Shown: positions 17,314-26,497 of the stretch, one piece after another | Layout of the letters: the number at the start of each line of letters is the position of its first letter | How positions within the stretch are numbered: position 1 is the first letter of the stretch | NCBI GenBank assembly: GCA_002733905.1 | Contig: NVXK01000022.1 | Location: 1-64,000, forward strand | DNA from: Robiginitomaculum sp. | GTDB lineage: Bacteria; Pseudomonadota; Alphaproteobacteria; Caulobacterales; Maricaulaceae | Direction: 5' to 3' | Length of the DNA: 64,000 bases | Notes under the pieces: model-generated | The model's database searches: none | What the model saw: the letters and a program-made list of their open reading frames with translations, nothing else | What the model was told of the DNA's origin: nothing | Position numbers and translations under genes: made by a program

Positions 17314-19530
17314 GTGAAATCACTGATGATTTTAGGAGATGCTCATTCTGTCCACACTAGAAAAATATGTAACGGACTTGTGAAGCGTGGCTATGAGGTG
17401 GCTTTATTTAGCTACCATCGTGCCGCACATCCTGTCTCGCCTCAAAATTATGATGCTAGTGTACATGTATTTGATACGTTTGTCGGTGCTCATGTAAAAA
17501 AAGAGTTTTTGCGGAAATGTCGTCAGTATATTGCAAAATACAAACCTGATCTTATTTGGGCAATGTATGCCTCCAGCTATGGTTTGCTTTTACCCCAACT
17601 GTCTGGCGCACGTAAAATTTGTAGCGTTTGGGGTAGCGACGTTATGCTCGCCCAGGGCGCACAAAAAAAACAAATTGCGAAAGGTCTCCAGGCGGCAGAT
17701 CACGTGTTTGCAACATCTGCTATTTTACGTGACCATACATTACCTTACACGACTCGCCCGATAAGCTTAACGCCATTTGGTCCTGATGATGTGTTTTTTG
17801 AACCTATGAACAGAGCGTCTTGCCGACAAAAAATTAGTCAACAATATGCTGTAAATCCAAATGTGAAATGGTTGGTGTGCAATAAGTGGCTCAAGCAGGT
17901 TTATGGCATAGATAATATTTTAAAAGCTCTTGTACAGGTCAAAATCCGGGTACCAAATATGGCTTGGCATTTGTTTCTTACAGGGAGCGGCCCTCAGGAA
18001 AAACAGTATCAGGATTTTGTGGTTGCACATGGTTTGGAGAAGAATGTTACCTTTACCGGCTATATGGGTACTGACACGATGCGGACTTTATTAAATGCCT
18101 GTGATTTAGCTGTATATGCGGCACGCTCTGAATCATTTGGTGTGTCGATATTAGAGGCTTTGGCCTGCGAATTACCTATTATATCAACAGACGTTGGTGG
18201 TATTCCAGAAGTGGTTGAGTATGGAAAATATGCTACGCTTATACCTTCAGAATCTGTAGAAAGCTTAGAGCAGGCAATCTTTCTCCATATTGCAAAAGAT
18301 GACAATACCGTTATTAATGACGACCGAAAAACTCACGCGCATAAATTTTCATGGTCTGCTTGTCTTGATAACCTTGAAGCGAAGTTATTTGAAGTGAGTT
18401 CGCAATCTCATCCAGTAGTGGTAGAGGCTGGATTTGTATTTGACGATCGCGAAACGGTATTATTCGTGCATCAGATTAACATAGGAGAAACGGCGCTAAG
18501 AGCGCGTGCAATACGTATTAATCAAATGGGCAAGGCACTCCGTGCAAAATATAAAGTTATCGAGCTGTCGGGAGACATGCCTCTGACTTTAGCACGAAAG
18601 GTATGGGTAAAGAGATTGTTGAGGGCAGGGAAATTTAAATTTGCTTATATGGAATGCTCTGCGGCTCCTCCCAGTCTGTTTAAATCAAATATTATTTATG
18701 AACTTCTACGTATTGCTAAGCAGCAAAATATAAAATGCGGTGTATTTCTTCCAGATCTGCACGAAATGGACGATGGGTATATCGAGGCGGTCAAAACCGC
18801 AGACCGTGTGTTTTATGCTCGCAAGAAACGAAAACTACAATTACAACGATTGATGCAGTTTGACCCTGTATTGTTTGTGCCAACACAAAGGTTTGCAAAA
18901 TTCCTCATTGAAAAATTTCCAAATATAGGGCCGAAATTAACGCAATTTCCACTCCCTGGTGGATGTATCCTTAATGTACCTTTCCCACATCCCCAAAGTG
19001 ACACTGTGCGATTTGTGTATGGCGGAGGTATAGGGGTGTTTTATGTTCATGATAGACTGATATCTGTGCTTGCACATAATGAGACTCTAAAAGAGAGTAC
19101 ACATCTCTATTTTAGAGATAATGATGTTAAGGCTTTGAGTAAAGATTTGCGCATAGGCTTAGCGCGAATTGAAGATAATATTTATTTGAATCAATCTCTT
19201 CCTTATGTTGCAGATGAAAACACAATTGGCTTACTCTTGATAGAAAATACGCCCTATATATCTTTGGCAATGCCCATAAAGCTATTCTCGTATATGGAGC
19301 GTGGCTGGCCAATATTGTGCTATGCAGGTTCTGAAATTGCTAAGGTCGTTGAATTGCATGATATTGGCTGGATTGTTGAACCGAAAGCAGATCAAGTCGA
19401 AAATATAATGCTAAAAATCCGTAAAAATCCAGACATGGTTCGTCAAAAACAGGCAAATATTGCCAATTTTGTAAGAAAAAACACTTGGCAGTCCAGATGC
19501 TCTGAACTTTCCAGTTTTCTAGGGGTATAG
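17314..19530 (+). CDS. Two-domain family 4 glycosyltransferase
   Basis: 738 residues from a GTG preceded by GGGA. The N-terminal half (about 1-365) is a GT-B family 4 enzyme: GDAHSVHTRKI at the start, KWLVCNKWLKQVYGI, and the EX7E-type SESFGVSILEALACELPI near 272. The C-terminal half (about 375-738) resembles a second GT-B protein: INIGETALRARAI, CGVFLPDLHE, VYGGGIGVFYVHDRL and SLAMPIKLFSYMERGWPI. Two GT-B units in one chain suggest two successive transfers, or one catalytic and one binding unit. The donor is unknown. Confidence 0.88.
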   Translation: MKSLMILGDAHSVHTRKICNGLVKRGYEVALFSYHRAAHPVSPQNYDASVHVFDTFVGAHVKKEFLRKCRQYIAKYKPDLIWAMYASSYGLLLPQLSGARKICSVWGSDVMLAQGAQKKQIAKGLQAADHVFATSAILRDHTLPYTTRPISLTPFGPDDVFFEPMNRASCRQKISQQYAVNPNVKWLVCNKWLKQVYGIDNILKALVQVKIRVPNMAWHLFLTGSGPQEKQYQDFVVAHGLEKNVTFTGYMGTDTMRTLLNACDLAVYAARSESFGVSILEALACELPIISTDVGGIPEVVEYGKYATLIPSESVESLEQAIFLHIAKDDNTVINDDRKTHAHKFSWSACLDNLEAKLFEVSSQSHPVVVEAGFVFDDRETVLFVHQINIGETALRARAIRINQMGKALRAKYKVIELSGDMPLTLARKVWVKRLLRAGKFKFAYMECSAAPPSLFKSNIIYELLRIAKQQNIKCGVFLPDLHEMDDGYIEAVKTADRVFYARKKRKLQLQRLMQFDPVLFVPTQRFAKFLIEKFPNIGPKLTQFPLPGGCILNVPFPHPQSDTVRFVYGGGIGVFYVHDRLISVLAHNETLKESTHLYFRDNDVKALSKDLRIGLARIEDNIYLNQSLPYVADENTIGLLLIENTPYISLAMPIKLFSYMERGWPILCYAGSEIAKVVELHDIGWIVEPKADQVENIMLKIRKNPDMVRQKQANIANFVRKNTWQSRCSELSSFLGV

Positions 19531-19689
19531 GGGCTGTTTTCATGTCAAAGCGTCTAAATACTTTAAACCAGTTAAACTTGTAACTCCCGTCAATTTATGT
19601 TGCATTATAATATGAAAGCAGGCATAGGAGTGGGAAAATAATGTGGTAAAATATACCATCTATACTCTTAAATAAGGTGTATTCTTAAA

Positions 19690-20457
19690 GTGCTTGCTAC
19701 TATTTTTCAGGAATTGAAGCGATGGACAGCTGTTAGTGTTTACTCGGTAAATGCTCGGTTTGCCGATACAAAGCTTCGTGTTCTTTGGCTACCATTGTCA
19801 AATAGCATATTTATTGCTCTTTTGATTGGGCTTTTCAGTAAAACGGGGCAACAAGGTTTGCACCATTTTGCTGTATATATAACATTTGGGTATGTGACGT
19901 GGATGTTTATTGCCGACACGATTAACGGGGGCTGTAACATTATGAAATCACAACTCACATTAGCGGCATTTCACAGCATGAGTATTACGCAACTCTTTGT
20001 TAAAAATACAATAGAACGTGGGTATGTCCTTCTCATTAATTATGTATTTTTTGGCATAATCATTTTTTCATATGGAACACTATTTTTCCCCATCCAAATT
20101 ATTCTTGTAGGTTTGTATCTGCTATTTTTATTATTTACGGGATTTTTGCTGTCCTACTGCTTTAGTATTTTGGTTTTATATATCCCCGATATGGGGCGGT
20201 TAATTGGTAATGCTTCCCGGTTGTTATTTTTTGCCTCTCCTGTTTTTTGGGTTGATCATGGAGGTGAGGGTTTTCGTTCGGTACTTGTCACCTATAATCC
20301 GGTTGCCTATTATCTACATTTAGGCCGACAAATTTTAGGTGTAGAAGAAGCAAGTGTGAGGGTGTATATTATTCTGTTTTTGATTACTACGGTATTGTTT
20401 TTGCTGTATTTGATTCTAAGGCGCATTTTTGAAAAGAAAGTATGGAACATTCAATGA
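19690..20457 (+). CDS. wzm: ABC-2 polysaccharide exporter permease
   Basis: 255 residues with about six hydrophobic segments and the ABC-2 membrane domain pattern, ending NPVAYYLHLGRQILG. It starts at GTG 19690. Together with the ATPase immediately downstream it should export the finished polysaccharide across the inner membrane (Wzm/Wzt or KpsM/KpsT type). Its stop overlaps the ATPase start ATGA at 20454. The symbol reflects the role; orthology to a named Wzm was not tested. Confidence 0.88.
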   Translation: MLATIFQELKRWTAVSVYSVNARFADTKLRVLWLPLSNSIFIALLIGLFSKTGQQGLHHFAVYITFGYVTWMFIADTINGGCNIMKSQLTLAAFHSMSITQLFVKNTIERGYVLLINYVFFGIIIFSYGTLFFPIQIILVGLYLLFLLFTGFLLSYCFSILVLYIPDMGRLIGNASRLLFFASPVFWVDHGGEGFRSVLVTYNPVAYYLHLGRQILGVEEASVRVYIILFLITTVLFLLYLILRRIFEKKVWNIQ

Positions 20458-21314
20458 CCCCATCGATTGAACTTAAAAATGCTTCTTTCTCTTACTATAT
20501 TGTTGGTAAGGATACGCCGAAACAAAAACCACAAAAGGATGATGATTCCGCTCTGAGAAATGTATTGGGATCTGATCGTAATTTCGTGGGCGGAAAAATC
20601 GTCAAGCATATGTTTTCAACCGAAGTTTGCGCACTTCGCAATATTACCTTTACGCTTAAAGAGGGAGAGCGTTTAGGCTTGGTTGGTGTGAATGGATCTG
20701 GTAAATCTACATTGCTAAAAGCATGCTCTGGGCATTTTCATGCTAGAGAGGGTTCAATTAAAATTCAGGGAAAAACCTGTAATATGTTGAATTTGGGTAC
20801 AGGGATGATTCCTATGTTGTCCGGTAAAAAAAATGTAGAATTAAAAGCCCTGTATTTTGGTATATCTCCGAAAGAAATTCCGGATATGATAAAAGAAGCG
20901 AAAATATTAAGTGGCCTTGGGGATTTCTTTGAAATGCCTGTTATGTCTTATTCTAGTGGTATGATGACGCGGTTGATTGTTGGTTTCCTCACTTTAATGC
21001 GAGGAGACATTATGATTCTTGATGAATGGTTAGGAGCGGGTGACGCTACGGTCAATGATACTGGGAACGTCTTACAAGAACGCATATTAACAGCGTGCCC
21101 TATTTTGATTATTGCGAGTCATTCTGAATCAATTTTGGAGAATTATACGGACCGTTTAATTTGGCTGCATAAAGGCGAGATTGTAGAAGATGGCCCTACG
21201 GCTCAAGTTCTTGAACAATATCAGCATTATGTGCGCCGTCATAACAATGAGGCTCTGGAAGAAATTAAGTTACAAAAAGAAACTACAGAGATTGCTGGAG
21301 AATCTAGTGCTTAA
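20454..21314 (+). CDS. wzt: ABC polysaccharide exporter ATPase
   Basis: 286 residues from the ATG overlapping the permease stop (an ATG at 20442 is also in frame). Seen: an N-terminal extension typical of Wzt-like ATPases, Walker A GVNGSGKST near residue 80, the signature YSSGMMTRL, Walker B IMILDEWLGAGD and SHSESILENY. There is no C-terminal carbohydrate-binding domain, so O-antigen recognition as in Wzt of E. coli O9a is not expected; this is closer to KpsT-type export. It powers the ABC exporter with the permease at 19690. Confidence 0.92.
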   Translation: MTPSIELKNASFSYYIVGKDTPKQKPQKDDDSALRNVLGSDRNFVGGKIVKHMFSTEVCALRNITFTLKEGERLGLVGVNGSGKSTLLKACSGHFHAREGSIKIQGKTCNMLNLGTGMIPMLSGKKNVELKALYFGISPKEIPDMIKEAKILSGLGDFFEMPVMSYSSGMMTRLIVGFLTLMRGDIMILDEWLGAGDATVNDTGNVLQERILTACPILIIASHSESILENYTDRLIWLHKGEIVEDGPTAQVLEQYQHYVRRHNNEALEEIKLQKETTEIAGESSA

Positions 21315-21516
21315 CTATAGTGCCGTAGATAATGCTATTTCTGCAAAACTGAACGTTTTACAGACAGGGTATGGTCGCCGGCTTAGGGTCGTGAAGCCTG
21401 TGTGGATGTTTACAATAGTGTTCAGGCTTTTTTATGCGGGCATACGTATGTTTATCCGTAAAGCGTTCAATGTCTATGAACGTATTGTGAAACGTGTATT
21501 TTCTCGTTTTCTTTGA
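21307..21516 (+). CDS. Small basic protein in export operon
   Basis: 69 residues starting at GTG 21307, overlapping the end of wzt by eight bases. A clear GGAG lies at 21297-21300, six bases before the GTG. The product (MLNYSAVDNAISAKL...) has an amphipathic or membrane-seeking C-terminal half (VWMFTIVFRLFYAGIRMFI) and a strongly basic end. No family is recognised. The good ribosome-binding site and the operon position support a real gene; it may assist the ABC exporter. Confidence 0.55.
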   Translation: MLNYSAVDNAISAKLNVLQTGYGRRLRVVKPVWMFTIVFRLFYAGIRMFIRKAFNVYERIVKRVFSRFL

Positions 21517-21548
21517 GAAAATAATTTACCGTGATGTAGGAGAGACAG

Positions 21549-22496
21549 TTGGATAGCGATATAAAAGTTGCGCTCTTAGGGTGTGGGAACTGGGGTAAAA
21601 ATCTTCTGAGAACATTTTCAAATCTTGGTGTACTCGCAGCAATTGTGGACGCAAACCCCGAACAGGTTAAAAAATACGCTAAAGAGTATGATGTGAAGGC
21701 TTTGCGGTTCGAAGAGGTTTTAGCTTCTCCGGATATTCAGGCAATTGTGATTGCTTTACCTGCAGAGCAACATGCACAGGCCGCGCTAAGAGCGATTGAA
21801 GCCGGTAAGCATGTTTTTATTGAAAAACCATTGGCCTTACTTGTGGAAGACGGAGAGAAAATTCGTGATCTTGCTCGAGAAAAAAATGTTATAGTGATGG
21901 TTGGGCATTTGCTTCAATATCACCCTGGATTTATACAGCTAAAAAAATTGGTTGAAGAGGGGGCTTTGGGGACAATAAAGTCGGTTGAATCCCGTCGCTT
22001 GAACTTTGGCCGCTTTCGGAAAGAAGAAGATGCATTGTGGAGCTTGGCCCCACATGACATCTCTATGGTGTTATCCCTATTCGAGGGGTTTCCCGAAACA
22101 ATTAACCTGTACAAAGAGAGTGTCAATATGCCTGCACATGCCGATAGCGTGCATGTACAGTTGGGGTTTTCTACCGGGCATGCACATATCCATGTATCTT
22201 GGCTACACCCAACAAAAGTGCGCCAGTTTACTGTGATTGGCGACAAAGCTATGGCTGTTTTTGACGATGGAGACGTCAAAGCGCCAAAACTTACGCTGTA
22301 TCCATATGATTTTTCTCATAAGGAAGGCGGGGTTCTTAAAGCAATGGCACCACAAGAAATACCAATACCAAAAGATGAACCCTTAATCACCGAATGCGTG
22401 CATTTTATCTCTTGTTGTGCCAACCAAAATACGCCATTAACGGATGTAGATGAGGCGCTTAGAGTATTGCGTGTTTTATCCAACACTCATGAATAA
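21549..22496 (+). CDS. Gfo/Idh/MocA sugar dehydrogenase, WbpB-like
   Basis: 315 residues from a TTG with an AGGAGA ribosome-binding site. A Rossmann domain (LLGCGNWGKNLLRTF at 9-23, the EKPLAL motif near 92) is followed by the Gfo/Idh/MocA C-terminal domain with LAPHDISMVL. The likely reaction is NAD-dependent 3-oxidation of UDP-GlcNAc-uronate, the WbpB step. The assignment is supported by the adjacent WbpA-type gene and by WbpE and WbpD types in the same locus. Family alone does not fix the substrate. Confidence 0.82.
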   Translation: MDSDIKVALLGCGNWGKNLLRTFSNLGVLAAIVDANPEQVKKYAKEYDVKALRFEEVLASPDIQAIVIALPAEQHAQAALRAIEAGKHVFIEKPLALLVEDGEKIRDLAREKNVIVMVGHLLQYHPGFIQLKKLVEEGALGTIKSVESRRLNFGRFRKEEDALWSLAPHDISMVLSLFEGFPETINLYKESVNMPAHADSVHVQLGFSTGHAHIHVSWLHPTKVRQFTVIGDKAMAVFDDGDVKAPKLTLYPYDFSHKEGGVLKAMAPQEIPIPKDEPLITECVHFISCCANQNTPLTDVDEALRVLRVLSNTHE

Positions 22497-22543
22497 ACGC
22501 ATGAAGTTGTGACAATGTATGATAAGAAAATTTTGGAATTATT

Positions 22544-23899
22544 ATGACTACAGAAACTTTATATCTAGAGGCATGTGCGGACGCTTTTGTAAAGCGGGTT
22601 GAAAGTAAAAAACTAGTGATTGGGATCGTTGGTCTCGGATATGTGGGATTACCGTTGGCGCGCGCATATATCGACGTGTCTCTAAATGTTGTCGGATATG
22701 ACATTAATGAAGCTAAACTTGCTCAGTTGCGTTCAGGCCAGTCTGGTATCCGCCATATCGAAGATTCTTTTGTGAAAAAATCAATGGCTGATGGTTCACT
22801 CCAGGTCACGAGTGATATTACTGATCTTAAACAGGTCGATGCTATTCTTATATGTGTGCCTACGCCGCTAGATATCCACCAACAACCAGATTTAAGCTAT
22901 GTTGTAAGTACTTGTGAAGCTTTGGCTCCGGTTTTACAAAAAGGGCAAATTGTTATTCTTGAATCAACAACATATCCAGGAACCACAGAAGAGGTGATTA
23001 AACCTATTTTGGAATCAACGGGTATGAAAGCTGGCATTGATTTTGCTCTGGCGTATTCACCTGAAAGGGAAGATCCTGGTAATAAAGATTTTCACACAGG
23101 AAATATCCCCAAAGTAATCGGTGCCGATAGCCCAAGTGAGCGTAAAATTGCCGAGGCAACATATAGCTCAATCGTAAAGACTGTAATGGTCAGCAATAGC
23201 AAAACGGCTGAAGCGACGAAACTTGTTGAGAATATTTTCAGGTGGGTCAATATTGCCTTGTCCAATGAGTTGAAAGTCATTTTTGAAAAAATGGGTATTG
23301 ATGTTTGGGAAGTGATTGATGCGGCAGCATCTAAGCCTTTCGGGTTTATGCCGTTTTATCCTGGACCAGGCGTTGGCGGTCACTGCATTAGAATTGATCC
23401 ATATTATCTAAGTTGGAAAGCAAAAGAATTTGGTCTCTCTACCGAGTTCATTGAACTTGCAGGGAGTATCAATATTCAAATGCCGCGCCGTGTCGTACAG
23501 ATGCTTATGGAAGCTATGAATCTCAAGCTTAAAAAGGCTATATCTGGTTCACGTATTTTGTTGTGCGGGATTGCTTATAAGAAAAATGTAGATGATATGC
23601 GCGAAAGCCCGTCATTAGAATTGATCACACTCTTGAGGGAGCATGGTGCACATGTTGAATATTATGACCCCTTTATCGAAGAAGTTAAACCAAACCGGGA
23701 TCACCCTGAGCTATCTGGTATGAAGTCCATAGATTTTACGCCTGAAAACCTTCAAACATTTGATGTTGCTTTGATTGCGACAGGGCATGATGGAGTGGAT
23801 TATAAAACCTTGGTCTCTCATGTTCCTTTACTTGTGGATACGCAAAATGCGCTGAAGGAATTTGCTGACGAATTTTCCGATAAAATCGTTAAGGCCTAA
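22544..23899 (+). CDS. wbpA: UDP-GlcNAc 6-dehydrogenase, WbpA-like
   Basis: 451 residues. A nucleotide-sugar dehydrogenase that oxidises C6 twice with NAD. Seen: IVGLGYVGLPLARAY, CVPTPLD, ESTTYPGTTEE, YSPEREDPGN, and the catalytic Cys281 in GVGGHCIRIDPYYLSW. The PGN and HCIRIDPYYL forms are typical of UDP-HexNAc dehydrogenases rather than UDP-glucose dehydrogenase. It would start the route to UDP-2,3-diacetamido-glucuronate. It follows the WbpB-like gene by 47 bases. Confidence 0.9.
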   Translation: MTTETLYLEACADAFVKRVESKKLVIGIVGLGYVGLPLARAYIDVSLNVVGYDINEAKLAQLRSGQSGIRHIEDSFVKKSMADGSLQVTSDITDLKQVDAILICVPTPLDIHQQPDLSYVVSTCEALAPVLQKGQIVILESTTYPGTTEEVIKPILESTGMKAGIDFALAYSPEREDPGNKDFHTGNIPKVIGADSPSERKIAEATYSSIVKTVMVSNSKTAEATKLVENIFRWVNIALSNELKVIFEKMGIDVWEVIDAAASKPFGFMPFYPGPGVGGHCIRIDPYYLSWKAKEFGLSTEFIELAGSINIQMPRRVVQMLMEAMNLKLKKAISGSRILLCGIAYKKNVDDMRESPSLELITLLREHGAHVEYYDPFIEEVKPNRDHPELSGMKSIDFTPENLQTFDVALIATGHDGVDYKTLVSHVPLLVDTQNALKEFADEFSDKIVKA

Positions 23900-23923
23900 T
23901 ACAGTTGAAGAATGTAGGTAAGC

Positions 23924-25078
23924 ATGAAAGTACTGTTTTTATGTAGGCATTTTCCTCCCGCGCCAACAGGTGGTGCTCGCCGTCCCTATTTCCTCGCGAA
24001 GGCATTGCAAGATGCCGGCTGTGAAATTAAGATCATTGCTCCTGATGCTCACCCTGATTTTTTATCGCAAAGTGTTCCACATGCCCATCGTGATCCTGTA
24101 TTAACAAGCGGTGGTAAACCTAAACAATATTGCCGTTCATTTCTGAGGAGTCTTTTGCTTTGGCCTGATCCAGATATTTCTTGGGCAAAAGCATGCGTGA
24201 GGTTAGCGCTTAGTTCTGGTGATGATTTTCTGCCGGATGTAATTATCACAACCAGTCCACCCGAATCTCTTCATTATGCAGGATATAAATTAAAGCAGGC
24301 TTATGGTGCGGTGTGGGTTGCTGATTTTAGAGATCATTGGCTTGATTCACCACACCGGATAGAACGAAATACATTCTTCAGAAAAATGGGTGAGCGTATA
24401 TATGCCAAACATATTTTAAGAAAAGCTGACATCATACTCAGTGTAAATAACGACATATTAGAAGAGTGTACGCGCTTTGCACCCAAGGTTGCTCAATATG
24501 AGTTCCCACATTTTTCGCCCCCGCCAGTATCTGAAAAAATTCTTCCAGACCCATTTATACATATTGTTTATACGGGAGGGTTTTCTCTGTCAGAACGCCA
24601 TAGAGCGCCGTCAATTCTACTCGCGCCATTTGAGCAGGCATTACGGACAAACCCTCAACTTTTTTTGCATATTGCGGGACGCTTTCTTGATGAAGAGATC
24701 AAAGAAATAAAGAAATCACCGGCTATTAAAAATATATGTATATATGATTATCTGACTCTGGAAGATGCACATGCGTTGCAATATGGAGCAGACGCCTTAG
24801 CCCTTATGGGCACTTTGCAAACATATGCACCTGGCGGAAAAATGTCTGAATATCAGGCTGTTAGTGCGCGTACTGGCGCGCCCATCATTGCTTTTGGCGA
24901 AGGTCCGTGGCGTACAGTTGCAAAGCTTGATACGCAAAATACCCATGAAACTTTGGTGCGTTTAAAAAAACGAAATATGGTTAAACGGCAAGCTTCCAGT
25001 ATCTATGACGCGCAGGCGGCTGCTGAAGCTTTTCTAAAAATCCTTGAGCAAGAACAAGGCCTATCTCTTAAACCGTAG
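23924..25078 (+). CDS. Family 4 glycosyltransferase
   Basis: 384 residues with a GT-B fold. Seen: the N-terminal FLCRHFPPAPTGGARRPYF acceptor domain start, WVADFRDHWLDSP, IVYTGGFSLSERHRAP, HIAGRF, and GGKMSEYQAV near the donor site. Such enzymes act on the cytoplasmic face of the membrane on a growing lipid-linked glycan. It is the last clear glycosyltransferase of the plus-strand run, 24 bases after wbpA. Donor and acceptor cannot be inferred. Confidence 0.87.
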   Translation: MKVLFLCRHFPPAPTGGARRPYFLAKALQDAGCEIKIIAPDAHPDFLSQSVPHAHRDPVLTSGGKPKQYCRSFLRSLLLWPDPDISWAKACVRLALSSGDDFLPDVIITTSPPESLHYAGYKLKQAYGAVWVADFRDHWLDSPHRIERNTFFRKMGERIYAKHILRKADIILSVNNDILEECTRFAPKVAQYEFPHFSPPPVSEKILPDPFIHIVYTGGFSLSERHRAPSILLAPFEQALRTNPQLFLHIAGRFLDEEIKEIKKSPAIKNICIYDYLTLEDAHALQYGADALALMGTLQTYAPGGKMSEYQAVSARTGAPIIAFGEGPWRTVAKLDTQNTHETLVRLKKRNMVKRQASSIYDAQAAAEAFLKILEQEQGLSLKP

Positions 25079-25193
25079 TTTGCTCAACATACTTGTTTGA
25101 TTTTTCGCCGTTTAAGCACGGCTGGTGAACTATCTTATCCACGGTCATTATTATTTCTCTAGTCTAAAGATAATATATTCAAGAGGAATTTCT

Positions 25194-26489
25194 ATGTATA
25201 AATCACCACGCCTACAATTGCCCTATATTGCGCCTGCCCAAGCACAAAAACATGTAACACATAATGAGGCACTTCAAGTTTTGGACGCCATCACGCAAAT
25301 GAGTGTGAAAAGTAGAACGCAAATATACCCACCCACCCATCCGAAAAAAGGAGAGAGTTACCTCGTGCCTGAGAATGCCCAAGAAGGTTGGGGTAATCAA
25401 AGCGGTAAACTTACAATATGGGAGGGGAGTATGTGGCACTATTATCAACCGCAAAACGGGTGGCGCGCTTGGGACGAACAGCAAAGTGAACTCTTAATAT
25501 TTTCTCAAAACATATGGGAGAGTTTGCAGGCGTCTGGAGAAGGGCACCAAGATTTTCTCGGGATCAATGCGATAGCAGATACAACAAACCGGTTGGTGGT
25601 TGCATCTGATAGCGCATTGTTCAACCATGCTGGGGCAGGCCATAGGTTGAAAGTGAATAAGTTGGAAACCGGGGATACGGCCAGCCTCCTCTTTCAAACA
25701 GATTGGAATGGTCGCGCAGAGTGTGGCCTTACAGGGGATGATAATTTTCATATTAAGGTGAGTAGTGATGGCAGCAATTGGCTTGATAGTTTTTTGATAG
25801 ACAGTACGACTGGTTATGCCAGTTTTGGACTTTCTTACGCCGCAGCTCCTCTATCAGTTGGACAACATATATTTATTGAAGATACATCTGGGGCGAATCC
25901 GTATTTACGATTGAATGATGGAGCGAATATTGCCTATCTTGAAATTGGGGGAGGGGAGTTCCGGCACAATGCAACGGGAACGGCCATGGATATTGTGTTA
26001 TATGCGGGGGGGCAGGAAAAGGTGAGAGTCTCGGCGGCAGACTATACATCTATGAAATGCCATTTGAGACCTGCGATCGATGATATATATGATTTAGGGG
26101 CTGTCGATAAGCGGTGGGACAATATTTGGTCAACGAATGGTGTTATTCAAACCTCTGATGAAAGAGCAAAATGTGAAATTTTTCCCATATCACACGGGTT
26201 GGATTTCGTGAAAGCTCTTAACCCTGTAAGCTATAAAAGAAAGAGAAGCGATAATCGTTGTGAAGAACAGCATTTTGGACAGACACATTATGGTCTGATT
26301 GCTCAAGAAGTTGAACGCATGTTAAAAACCAGAAAGGTTGACCCGACGAAATTCGCCCCACTTGTAAAGCGTGATGGCGGGGAAGAGAATGAATATCTCT
26401 ACGGCCTACGTTATGAGGAATTTATAGCAATCCTTATAAAATCTATACAGGATTTGGATCAGCGAATTGATGAAATAGCACCTCATTGA
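25194..26489 (+). CDS. DUF2793 protein with S74 self-cleaving chaperone
   Basis: 432 residues from the ATG at 25194, preceded by AGAGGA. Residues about 4-88 carry the DUF2793 signature (SPRLQLPYIAPAQAQKHVTH, then NEALQVLDA), found in alphaproteobacterial phage and tail-like proteins. A beta-rich middle section follows. The C-terminus from about 321 is a peptidase S74 intramolecular chaperone: Ser321-Asp-Glu-Arg-Ala-Lys, ALNPVSYK, YGLIAQEVERML, YEEFIAILIKSIQDLD. These domains trimerise tail-spike proteins and then cut themselves off. No other phage gene is near; it sits inside the polysaccharide locus. Confidence 0.87.
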   Translation: MYKSPRLQLPYIAPAQAQKHVTHNEALQVLDAITQMSVKSRTQIYPPTHPKKGESYLVPENAQEGWGNQSGKLTIWEGSMWHYYQPQNGWRAWDEQQSELLIFSQNIWESLQASGEGHQDFLGINAIADTTNRLVVASDSALFNHAGAGHRLKVNKLETGDTASLLFQTDWNGRAECGLTGDDNFHIKVSSDGSNWLDSFLIDSTTGYASFGLSYAAAPLSVGQHIFIEDTSGANPYLRLNDGANIAYLEIGGGEFRHNATGTAMDIVLYAGGQEKVRVSAADYTSMKCHLRPAIDDIYDLGAVDKRWDNIWSTNGVIQTSDERAKCEIFPISHGLDFVKALNPVSYKRKRSDNRCEEQHFGQTHYGLIAQEVERMLKTRKVDPTKFAPLVKRDGGEENEYLYGLRYEEFIAILIKSIQDLDQRIDEIAPH

Positions 26490-26497
26490 CAATAAAA

